The translations under genes were made by a program, and so were the position numbers. A DNA stretch of 15,586 bases from an uncultured Porphyromonadaceae bacterium (lineage in GTDB: Bacteria > Bacteroidota > Bacteroidia > Bacteroidales > Muribaculaceae): assembly GCA_947174735.1 (NCBI GenBank), contig CAMWKC010000021.1:1-15586 (forward strand). Reading direction: 5' to 3'. Positions 7,716 through 14,745 of this stretch are shown one piece after another. Position 1 is the first letter of the stretch; each line of letters opens with the position of its first letter. Under the pieces are notes generated by a model, which was given only the letters and a program-made list of their open reading frames with translations, ran no database searches and was not told where the DNA came from.

Positions 7716-8438
7716 ATGAAGAAACCGTTACTCACATTTCTACTTTCAGTACTAATAACTTTCGGTCTGAACGCGAGAACATTCGTTCTTATTACCGGAG
7801 TTTCCAATTACGATAATGAAAATGCCAATCTTACCCAGACTACTAAAGATGCCAAGCGTTTCAAGGAGGTGATGGAAACGCAGACCAAGGATATAACTCT
7901 GCTTACAAGTCGGAATGTAACACGGGCCAATGTGCTTGAAAAGCTCAGTGCTATCTGTAACCGTGCTGAAGAGGGCGATCAGGTAATATTTTTTTACAGC
8001 GGTCACGGCACTACAGGTGCTTTGTGCGGCTATGACAGAAACATCACATATAAGTCTCTTACTGATATACTTTCTCAATCAAAGGCAAGTCAGAAAATAT
8101 GTTTTATTGATGCCTGTCATGCCGGTTCGGTAGCTGATAACGAGGTTAACGAAAGCTGGACTGATGAGGTCAAAGATAAGAAGGATATGGCCTTTTTCGT
8201 TTCGTGCCGCGGTGATGAGACTTCTGCTGAAAGTGCCTTTATAGGGGCAGGGTACTTTACTCAGGCTCTTCTGAAAGGACTGCGTGGCAAATCGGATAAA
8301 AACGAAGACCGGAAAGTGACCGTAATCGAACTTTTCAAGTATATATACGGTGATGTTCTACAGCGTACCGACAAACGTCAGCATCCTCAGCTGATTGCCC
8401 CGGAAAGTATGTACGATGTAGTGATAACCAAGTGGTAA
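7716..8438 (+). CDS. Exported caspase-like cysteine peptidase (C14/metacaspase family)
   Basis: A 240-residue protein with a signal peptide (MKKPLLTFLLSVLITFGLNA), so it should act in the periplasm or outside. The rest is a near-minimal p20-like caspase domain. It opens with FVLITGVSNY and a DAKRF helix. The catalytic His is His97 in FFYSGHG and the catalytic Cys is Cys134 in FIDACHAG. SCRGDETSAE follows, then the late motif RQHPQL (221-226). Family members cleave after basic or acidic residues depending on branch; specificity cannot be read here. No long prodomain or death-fold domain is present. It follows the FHA gene by 10 nt and precedes the acidic-protein gene by 38 nt. The pairing with a kinase/phosphatase operon suggests regulated activation, but most of that machinery is cytoplasmic. 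Confidence 0.92.
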   Translation: MKKPLLTFLLSVLITFGLNARTFVLITGVSNYDNENANLTQTTKDAKRFKEVMETQTKDITLLTSRNVTRANVLEKLSAICNRAEEGDQVIFFYSGHGTTGALCGYDRNITYKSLTDILSQSKASQKICFIDACHAGSVADNEVNESWTDEVKDKKDMAFFVSCRGDETSAESAFIGAGYFTQALLKGLRGKSDKNEDRKVTVIELFKYIYGDVLQRTDKRQHPQLIAPESMYDVVITKW

Positions 8439-8476
8439 ACAATAATTTATTTCATAATTACTAAATAATTAATCTT
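8439..8476 (+). other. AT-rich 38-nt gap with a repeated TAATTA element
   Basis: This is the only sizeable gap in the right operon. It contains TAATTA-CTAAA-TAATTA (8455-8471), two copies of a self-complementary hexamer. It might hold a protein-binding site or weak internal start, but no -7 consensus is seen. Confidence 0.25.
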
Positions 8477-9574
8477 ATGAGTGAGACAACTGCTATCAAT
8501 CCGACCGGAGCCGGAAGCTCTGCGGATGAGAAGTCTGCCGGCAAGAAGTCTGCCGACACCAAAAAGAAAGCCGCGGCGTTCGCAACAGCTGCTGCAACAG
8601 CAGCCGGTGCGGGTGTGGCAGTCTCTTCGATGATGCCGGATGGCGAAGAGGTTGTTGAGGAAGTCGTAGAAGTACCTGTCACTGATGAAGCTGAAGCGGT
8701 AGTAGAGCAGGAGGCTGTTGAGCCGGAGTCTGTCATGACAGAAGAGGTTGTTGCCGAGTCTGCGCCTGCTGCCTCTGAAGTGAATGAAACTGCTGCTCAG
8801 TCCGCTTCCCATGCTGCATCTCATACCGCTCCTTCACATCATGCTGCTCCCGCCGTAGAGCCTGTAACCGAGGTTGAAGCTGAGAACGAGGCTGTGACTG
8901 AAGTCATAACTGAGACAACGGTGGAAACAGAATCTGAGGCTGTAGCTGAGGTTGATATTGAAACCGTAACTGAAGAAATACCTGAAACAGTAGCGGACGC
9001 CGAATCTTTTGTAGTGACTGAGGCTGAAATCGCGCCTGAGGTTATTACAGAAGAGTTGCCTGAGGGAACAATAGAATCGGTAGTCGAGATCATTACAGAA
9101 GAACTTCCTGAGGCAACTATCGAAACAGTGTCTGAAGAAGATACACCAGAACTTACTTTTGAAGAAGTAGCACAGGCTCTTGGGGATGAGGCTACTGTCG
9201 ATACACAGGCTAATGACCTTGCTGAAGCTGTCATTGCTGAGGAACAGGTCGATCCTACTGATATTGATGTTGACAATGTAATTAATTTTCAGGAAGTAGG
9301 AACAATGTTCACTGCTGACGGCTCAAGTCACACGGCAGCTTCCATACAGGATGCCAGCGGAAACAGTTTCGTTATGGTAGATGTGGATGATGACGGTGTG
9401 TTTGATGTATTTGCTGACAATAACGGTAATATTCTCGCACCTGTGACAGGCCATGTGACAGTTGATGATGCAGAGATGCATGTGTCTGACGATGGCGGCT
9501 ATCTGGCTTATAATGATACACAGATAACAGATGACTTCGGTGCTGATTCCATAGAACAGGATATGCTGACATAA
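8477..9574 (+). CDS. Highly acidic Val/Glu/Thr-rich repeat protein with a C-terminal Ca2+-loop-like motif
   Basis: A 365-residue protein I do not recognise. A Lys-rich N-terminus (residues 19-31) precedes an Ala-rich hydrophobic stretch (32-53). The latter could be one membrane segment or just low complexity. Residues about 57-255 are very acidic, rich in Glu, Val, Thr and Ala, with loose repeats such as ITEELPEGTIE/ITEELPEATIE (190-216). A His-rich patch lies at about 111-124 (SHAASHTAPSHHAA). Residues about 265-350 look folded and hold DVDDDGVFD (302-310), a DxDxDGxxD loop as in dockerins and EF-hands, then DNNGN. There is no classical signal peptide. If the Ala stretch spans the membrane, the positive-inside rule puts the acidic part outside. 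Frame, start and length are consistent with a real gene between the caspase and the second FHA gene. Function is unknown. Confidence 0.8.
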   Translation: MSETTAINPTGAGSSADEKSAGKKSADTKKKAAAFATAAATAAGAGVAVSSMMPDGEEVVEEVVEVPVTDEAEAVVEQEAVEPESVMTEEVVAESAPAASEVNETAAQSASHAASHTAPSHHAAPAVEPVTEVEAENEAVTEVITETTVETESEAVAEVDIETVTEEIPETVADAESFVVTEAEIAPEVITEELPEGTIESVVEIITEELPEATIETVSEEDTPELTFEEVAQALGDEATVDTQANDLAEAVIAEEQVDPTDIDVDNVINFQEVGTMFTADGSSHTAASIQDASGNSFVMVDVDDDGVFDVFADNNGNILAPVTGHVTVDDAEMHVSDDGGYLAYNDTQITDDFGADSIEQDMLT

Positions 9575-9578
9575 AATT

Positions 9579-10376
9579 ATGGCTGAAGTTACCTATATGG
9601 CATTCAGATGCCTGAACCCGGACTGCGGGAAGGAAGTAAAATTGCGACGTCCGGCCCGGACAGGTGTCTACAAAGTTACCTGTCCCCATTGCGGCATTGT
9701 CAAACAGCTGCGGCTTACCGGGTCGGACACTATGCAGCAACCTGCTGCTCCGGCTGCCTCATTGCAACCGGCTGCTGCAGTTTCGTCACCGCAACCGGTT
9801 GGTACAGCCCCGTCGCCACAGCCTGCTATACCTGATAATTCCCGGCAAGCGATTGTAGAACTGAAAGATGATTTTATTGTAGGTGTCACTTATACTATAA
9901 TGTGTCCTCACTGCGGTAAACAGGAAATCGGTTTTGCTGCTGATAAGGCCGGTGTACATGGTATAGCCTGCCCCCGGTGTAAAGGACGTATAGGTTTAAG
10001 TGTCAGAAATAAAACCGAGGTAATTGTCGTAACACAGCCACTTCAGATGTTCAAGGGTAAACTGATTCTGCTCAGAAGAGGATGGCTTAACAAGGATTAT
10101 CCTCTTCCTGAAGGCAAGACTGTTGTCGGTAGGCGTGACGAAGCTGTCATGTCGGATATCGCGATAGAGAATGACAGCAGTATGTCGCGCCGTTCGGTAG
10201 AGATTGAAGTTGTACAGACTGACAGAGGCTATACTTTTAAGCTTTCGGTACTTAAAGCAGCTAATCCGGTACTGCACAATAACAGAGCTCTGCGTGTCGG
10301 AGATTCTGTATCACTGAATTTCGGTGACAGTATAGTTATGGGTAAGACGAAGTTTCGTTTTGATAAAGACGTCTGA
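9579..10376 (+). CDS. Double zinc-ribbon protein with a degenerate FHA domain
   Basis: A 265-residue protein, probably cytoplasmic. Zinc ribbon 1 spans residues about 9-46 (CLNPDC, TCPHC; Cys11, 16, 35, 38). A Pro/Ala/Gln-rich linker follows (about 53-90). Zinc ribbon 2 spans about 107-141 (MCPHC, ACPRC; Cys109, 112, 131, 134). Residues about 158-263 form an FHA-like domain: TVVGRR is kept (Gly184, Arg185). The usual SxxH is SRRS (203-206), so the conserved His is Ser, and the NG motif reads NP (229-230). Phosphothreonine binding may therefore be weak or lost. The ribbons may bind nucleic acid or another protein. It starts 4 nt after the acidic gene and its TGA shares one base with the PP2C ATG, indicating translational coupling. 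Confidence 0.88.
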   Translation: MAEVTYMAFRCLNPDCGKEVKLRRPARTGVYKVTCPHCGIVKQLRLTGSDTMQQPAAPAASLQPAAAVSSPQPVGTAPSPQPAIPDNSRQAIVELKDDFIVGVTYTIMCPHCGKQEIGFAADKAGVHGIACPRCKGRIGLSVRNKTEVIVVTQPLQMFKGKLILLRRGWLNKDYPLPEGKTVVGRRDEAVMSDIAIENDSSMSRRSVEIEVVQTDRGYTFKLSVLKAANPVLHNNRALRVGDSVSLNFGDSIVMGKTKFRFDKDV

Positions 10377-11290
10377 TGGAGATACAACTGAAACAACCAT
10401 ATTCGTTCTGTCAGTTGGGAAAGCGCGGCAACCAGGAGGATGCCCGCTTTCCCGACGACAATATGCCGCAGGGTCTGAAACCGGCTTTTGTGGTGTGTGA
10501 CGGTGTAGGCGGCTGTGATAAAGGTGAGGTGGCAAGCCGTACGGTAGCTGATGCCATAGGTTCGTATATGAATCGTGTGGATCTTACTCTGCCTTTTACA
10601 GTCAGAGATTTTGCCAGGGTGCTTGATTATGCCTATTCATGTCTGAACAGTAAGATTAGTAGTAAGTCAACCGATATGGCTACTACTATGACTTTTGTGT
10701 GTTTTCATGACGGCGGTGTGTTCTGTGCTCATATCGGTGACAGCCGTATCTATCATATACGTCCCGGGGTAGGAATAATGTATCAGAGTGAAGACCATTC
10801 GCTGGTAAATGCGCTTGTACATTCAGGCAATCTTACTCCCGAAGAGGCAATTGACCATCCGAGAGGCAATATCATCACCCGCTGCATGGGTTATGTAAGC
10901 AGAGACTCAGAGAGGCCGGCAGCCACTACATTGCAAATTGACGATGTGGTGCCAGGTGATTATTTCTTTCTGTGTACTGACGGTGTACTGCATAATATAG
11001 AAGATTCGGAACTTTTGGCGATTTTGTCTTCAGATATGTCTGATAGAGAGAAAATCAACTTTATAGCGGAAAAGAGTGCCGACAGTACCGACAACAATAC
11101 AGCTTACCTTATCGGTATTGACTCTATAGAGGCCTGTAATATAAGAGCAGATGCAGAATATACCGATAATAGCTCAGTTATTATTACAACACCTCTTGAA
11201 CGTGAGATGAATAAGGCTGTAGAGGTCACAGCAGATAAAGACCGCAGCTTCGGCGAGAAAATTTCTAATTTCTTTAACAGGCTATTTTGA
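10376..11290 (+). CDS. PP2C-family Ser/Thr protein phosphatase
   Basis: A 304-residue protein. The PPM/PP2C catalytic domain fills residues about 10-248 with its motifs in order: RGNQED (Asp22), VCDGVGG (Asp42, Gly43), GDSRIY (121-126), EDHSLV, ITRCMG, CTDGV (Asp202) and DNNT (Asp239). The metal-binding aspartates are thus present, and an active Mn/Mg-dependent phosphatase is expected. Residues 250-304 are an extra tail without membrane segment, ending in KISNFFNRLF, a possible amphipathic helix. There is no signal peptide, so it works in the cytoplasm. It overlaps the previous gene by 1 nt and is followed after 5 nt by the kinase gene. It is most likely the eraser for phosphorylation by that kinase. 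Confidence 0.95.
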   Translation: MEIQLKQPYSFCQLGKRGNQEDARFPDDNMPQGLKPAFVVCDGVGGCDKGEVASRTVADAIGSYMNRVDLTLPFTVRDFARVLDYAYSCLNSKISSKSTDMATTMTFVCFHDGGVFCAHIGDSRIYHIRPGVGIMYQSEDHSLVNALVHSGNLTPEEAIDHPRGNIITRCMGYVSRDSERPAATTLQIDDVVPGDYFFLCTDGVLHNIEDSELLAILSSDMSDREKINFIAEKSADSTDNNTAYLIGIDSIEACNIRADAEYTDNSSVIITTPLEREMNKAVEVTADKDRSFGEKISNFFNRLF

Positions 11291-11295
11291 ATCTT

Positions 11296-12867
11296 ATGAA
11301 CCCGGAGAATACCAATACACTGCCTATAGGCACGGTGCTATGTAACGGTGACAGAAAATACCGTATTGTTAAAGTACTGGGTCAGGGTGGTTTCGGAATT
11401 ACCTATCTTGCTATCGGTGAGGTAGTGGTGGATAATGTTGTGGCCGAAGGTAAATTCGCTATCAAGGAACATTTCCCTTCCGCATATTGTGAAAGAAAAG
11501 GCGCCGAAGTAACAGCATCTGAAGACAACAGAAGTAATTATGAAAGCAGTAAACATGATTTTGTAGCCGAGGCTCGTAAGCTTCATGTATTCGGTACGAA
11601 AAATGAGAATATTGTAAAGGTTAACGAAGTATTTGAAGAAAATGGTACTGCATATTATGTAATGCAGTATATAAACGGAGAGTCGCTGTTGTCTTATGTC
11701 AGAAATCATGGCAAATTATCATATAATGAAGCCATGAAGATACTTCTGCCAATTATTAATGCCGTTGGTTTTCTGCATAAATCGCGTATCAATCATCTCG
11801 ATATAAAGCCTGACAATATAATGCTGCATGACAGTCTTGAGGGCACGGTACCGGTATTGGTTGACTTCGGACTGAGTATTCATTTTAAGAAAAACGGTGA
11901 TAAAACTTCTCCTAAGAATGTATTAGGGGTCAGTGAAGGGTATTCACCGCTCGAACAATACGCCGGCATATCGGAATTCCTTCCGGCAGCCGATATATAT
12001 TCTTTAGTGGCTACTCTGTTGTATGCCATGACCGGCACGACTCCTAAAAGTGCGACAGAGCTGAAAGTTTCGGATGTACGTAATGCATTCAAGGATCGTC
12101 TGCCGGATAATATAATTGACGGTATATGTAAGGCTCTTAACAAATCGTATGAAGACCGTACTCCTTCAATTGAGGTGCTGAAAGCCGATTTAGGTTTGGC
12201 TGGCCCGGGTACTGCCACCAGAGTAATTGATCTTGACCATGATAAGAGGGAGAGTAAGGGGAAAAAAGGAGATGGTAATAAAAAAATTATGCTTATCGCC
12301 GGTGCCGGTGCTGTGATCGGTCTGATAATAGCTGCAGTGTTTATTTTCAAGCCTTCGCCGTCTGAGGTACTTGCTGACAGAGGTGAAACAGGAATAATAC
12401 CTGATACGGTTGCAGCTATACAGCCTACTGATACTGTAAAATCGGTAAGTAAGGCTAATAGTTTAGTGGAAGAAAATAAGGAAACGCCTGTCCAAGAGTC
12501 TGAAAAGGCTATCCGTCCATCAGCAGAATCCGGAACTGAAACCGCAACTGTTTCCGGAAAATCCACAGGAGCAGTGAAAGATAATACCGTTGATTCCGAA
12601 CCTGTTCCGACTAAACCAAAGAAAACAGAGGAAGTAACTAACGGAACTCTTTCGTTAGGTTACGGTACGTGGGTAGGCGGAATCAGAAACGGCAAACCGG
12701 ACGGGAAAGGTAAGTTGACATTCACATCCCGTCATAAAGTTGACCGTAGCTCATCGGAAGAAGCTAATCCGGGTGACTATTTTGTAGCTACCTATGATGC
12801 CGGTAGCCTTATAAGTGGCAAACTCTATGACAGTAACGGCAATGTCTTAAAAACAATTACCCCATGA
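11296..12867 (+). CDS. Membrane-anchored Hanks-type Ser/Thr kinase with MORN-like extracytoplasmic tail
   Basis: A 523-residue protein. The kinase domain fills about residues 20-300: Gly-rich loop GQGGFG (29-34), Lys57 in FAIKEHFP, Glu92 (AEARK), HLDIKPDN (167-174) and DFG (190-192). The usual HRD is HLD, so this is a non-RD kinase; catalytic Asp169 is present. GITYLA and AIKEHFP are typical of Bacteroidetes kinases. One membrane segment follows (about 331-351). A Ser/Thr/Glu-rich linker and a MORN-like repeat (GYGTWVGGIRNGKPDGKGKLTF, split here as GYGTWVGGI and GKPDGKGKLTF, 455-476) would lie outside the membrane. I chose the ATG at 11296. A TTG at 11287 would overlap the PP2C stop and add three residues. 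The stop overlaps the next ATG by 4 nt (ATGA). Confidence 0.93.
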   Translation: MNPENTNTLPIGTVLCNGDRKYRIVKVLGQGGFGITYLAIGEVVVDNVVAEGKFAIKEHFPSAYCERKGAEVTASEDNRSNYESSKHDFVAEARKLHVFGTKNENIVKVNEVFEENGTAYYVMQYINGESLLSYVRNHGKLSYNEAMKILLPIINAVGFLHKSRINHLDIKPDNIMLHDSLEGTVPVLVDFGLSIHFKKNGDKTSPKNVLGVSEGYSPLEQYAGISEFLPAADIYSLVATLLYAMTGTTPKSATELKVSDVRNAFKDRLPDNIIDGICKALNKSYEDRTPSIEVLKADLGLAGPGTATRVIDLDHDKRESKGKKGDGNKKIMLIAGAGAVIGLIIAAVFIFKPSPSEVLADRGETGIIPDTVAAIQPTDTVKSVSKANSLVEENKETPVQESEKAIRPSAESGTETATVSGKSTGAVKDNTVDSEPVPTKPKKTEEVTNGTLSLGYGTWVGGIRNGKPDGKGKLTFTSRHKVDRSSSEEANPGDYFVATYDAGSLISGKLYDSNGNVLKTITP

Positions 12868-13973
12868 TTAAAAAATTTCTTCTGATGCTTGGACTTACGG
12901 TTGGTCTACCGTGTCTTTCTCAAATCAGTAAAACTAATAGTGAGTTGGTTTCTGTTATAGACCTGTCGGCTGTAGCTGATCGTCCGGTATGCGATACAGT
13001 TATCAGTCATGGTGACTATTCTGTCCGTGTTATAAAAGAGAATGATAAAGTATCACATATAGGACTGAATCTTTTCCCTGATGAAATGAAAAGTTCGGTT
13101 GATGCTGAATTGCTGGAATATATTGAAACATCGCTGTTATGTAAATGTCTTGGTCTGAAAACGGAGAGTTTGAACGACCTGTCAGTTACAGAAGGGTCAA
13201 CCGGCGATTTCATAAATATTACTCCTGCTACACCTCATTCAGTGATAAGCAATAATTCCCGTTCTATGACAGTTGAATGGAATCTGGATGGCCGTAACGT
13301 CAAAGTTGAGTTACCGGTCGGCTATCAGACTGCCAAAGAAGGTACAAGAAGTGATATTGAGGACGATTTCGTAGCCGGGGTAAAGAGATCTGTTTCTCAG
13401 AGAGCCGGAAAGCCGGCTATTGACTCCGTTGCGCTTGAACCTTACGGAGATGCTCTGTATATTCTTCCGGGAGGTTCATACATGAATAAAGAGATTACGG
13501 ATAATGTGTACTTGGATTCTGACGGCGAGGCCATGACACCTGTATGGAACAGTGCCTATCCTGCTGAGTCGGTTGCCAATCTGTTTATATATCCCAGCAA
13601 CCTCTACGGCGGTCAGAAAGTCAACGTCACTGTACTTAAACACCAGTATGGCGAAAAAGAAACCTTTACAGTTACCGTTGACCAACTGTTAGCATACGCC
13701 GAGAAGTCAGGATGTCAGCCTTTCTGGGGTGTGGAACGTTTTGAGAATGGCCTTTTGGAAGGGTCTTTATTTCTGTATAACCCTACACAGGGCTATGACC
13801 ATGTGTTTAAGGTAACGTGTACACCGGCTGATTTAATCAGCGGTACCGGAGAGATTGAGGCAAGAGCAAGTTTGTTTGTACCGACTAATAATGTGCAGAA
13901 TCTCTATGCACCGTACGAGAAGAAATCTGAGGATAAAAAAATCAGATATGAAAAAAATAATAAAAATAAATAA
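12864..13973 (+). CDS. Secreted protein of unknown family downstream of the kinase
   Basis: A 369-residue protein with a signal peptide (MIKKFLLMLGLTVGLPCLSQ). Residues about 25-185 are mixed alpha/beta, with DLSAVADRPVCDTVISHGDY and later TVEWNLDGRNVKVELPVGY. Residues about 195-345 look beta-rich, with GDALYILPGGSYM and NLFIYPSNLYGGQKVNVTVLKHQYG. The C-terminus is strongly basic (KKSEDKKIRYEKNNKNK), partly because it is read through the start of the next gene. I see no catalytic motif or lipobox. It overlaps the kinase stop by 4 nt, which suggests coupled translation and a role close to the kinase, perhaps as a partner of its extracytoplasmic tail. That is inference from position only. Confidence 0.82.
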   Translation: MIKKFLLMLGLTVGLPCLSQISKTNSELVSVIDLSAVADRPVCDTVISHGDYSVRVIKENDKVSHIGLNLFPDEMKSSVDAELLEYIETSLLCKCLGLKTESLNDLSVTEGSTGDFINITPATPHSVISNNSRSMTVEWNLDGRNVKVELPVGYQTAKEGTRSDIEDDFVAGVKRSVSQRAGKPAIDSVALEPYGDALYILPGGSYMNKEITDNVYLDSDGEAMTPVWNSAYPAESVANLFIYPSNLYGGQKVNVTVLKHQYGEKETFTVTVDQLLAYAEKSGCQPFWGVERFENGLLEGSLFLYNPTQGYDHVFKVTCTPADLISGTGEIEARASLFVPTNNVQNLYAPYEKKSEDKKIRYEKNNKNK

Positions 13974-14745
13974 GATACTTTTATCAGTCCTATCTGCTTT
14001 CCTTATAACCGGAAGTATTACTGCCGCTACTCCTGAGGAGGTTGAAGCTAATATGGACCGTATTAAGCTGGACGAGAGGTTTATCTATGCTGAAAACTTC
14101 GGTGACGATATGGATACCGCGTATGAGAATGCGCTTTCGGAACTGATAGCATCTATTAATGAGTTAGAACCCATATCATCGGTTAACGAATTGCGTATAA
14201 AGGAGAAAAAAGAGCCTCTTAAAGTCGAATCTGAAGTTTTGAAGCCCTCTATTAAGGAATTACGGTATTCTACAGGCTCACGTAACACGGTGTTTTTATA
14301 TCTGCCTTTAGCATGGATCAGAGTTACGGCGGACGGAAACGGTGTCGAAGTTGTTCCTTCTGAAAACGATATGACTGCTCAATCCTCTTCCAACCAGAGT
14401 ACTTCCGCACCTGATAGCGGTAGACCAGAACCGGTAAAACCTACCTCGTCTGCTCAACTACCGCCGATGAATGATATTCTGAAAACACTATGTGCTCAGG
14501 ATAACTGGGTGGAAATAAAAGGTCTTCTGATTGAGTATAAGAACCAGAAAAAGATTACTACTGGTACAGTGAAAACTGCTTCCGAGGTGCCTGAAGACGC
14601 TTACTCTATTCTGCTTGATAACAGAGGTAGTATACTGGCTATTCTGTCACCTAAGGCGAGTGGTAACAGAATCAATTATAAGACCAATCTCCCTGATGAC
14701 GAGTCGAACCATAAAGATTGCATAGCTATAATATGGTACAGATAA
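13948..14745 (+). CDS. Small secreted protein with an LPP20/FlgO-like N-terminal domain
   Basis: A 265-residue protein. The ATG at 13948 is preferred over the in-frame ATG at 13855, because MKKIIKINKILLSVLSAFLI starts a clear signal peptide (cleavage near TAA, residue 27). The chosen start overlaps the preceding gene by 26 nt. Residues about 45-130 (FIYAENFGDDMDTAYENAL, then VFLYLPLAWIRV) match in pattern the LPP20-like start of the 644-residue protein at 4000. A Ser/Thr/Pro linker follows (about 140-172). A C-terminal domain (174-265) runs from ILKTLCAQDNWVEI to CIAIIWYR and looks like a small alpha/beta module. Function is unknown; it is probably periplasmic. It overlaps the last gene by 13 nt. 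Confidence 0.8.
   Translation: MKKIIKINKILLSVLSAFLITGSITAATPEEVEANMDRIKLDERFIYAENFGDDMDTAYENALSELIASINELEPISSVNELRIKEKKEPLKVESEVLKPSIKELRYSTGSRNTVFLYLPLAWIRVTADGNGVEVVPSENDMTAQSSSNQSTSAPDSGRPEPVKPTSSAQLPPMNDILKTLCAQDNWVEIKGLLIEYKNQKKITTGTVKTASEVPEDAYSILLDNRGSILAILSPKASGNRINYKTNLPDDESNHKDCIAIIWYR

Noticed and set aside
8839..9276. A 145-codon - strand frame rich in Ser, Thr and Val
   Set aside because: It is the reverse-strand reading of the Glu/Val/Thr repeats of the acidic protein and has no start context.
11287..11295. TTG start for the kinase, 9 nt upstream of the chosen ATG
   Set aside because: It would overlap the PP2C stop and adds only three residues outside the kinase domain; the ATG at 11296 is the simpler choice, though the TTG cannot be excluded.
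11880..12566. A 228-codon - strand frame under the kinase gene
   Set aside because: The + strand frame has a complete kinase domain and membrane segment; the antisense product has no recognisable feature.
7061..12867. Type VI secretion regulatory cassette (PpkA/PppA/Fha-like)
   Set aside because: Kinase, phosphatase and FHA are there, but no Tss structural gene is in the window and the caspase, acidic and secreted proteins do not belong to that set. Genes beyond the right edge could change this.
13855..13947. 31-residue N-terminal extension of the small secreted protein
   Set aside because: It lies wholly inside the previous gene and would bury the clear signal peptide that begins at 13948.
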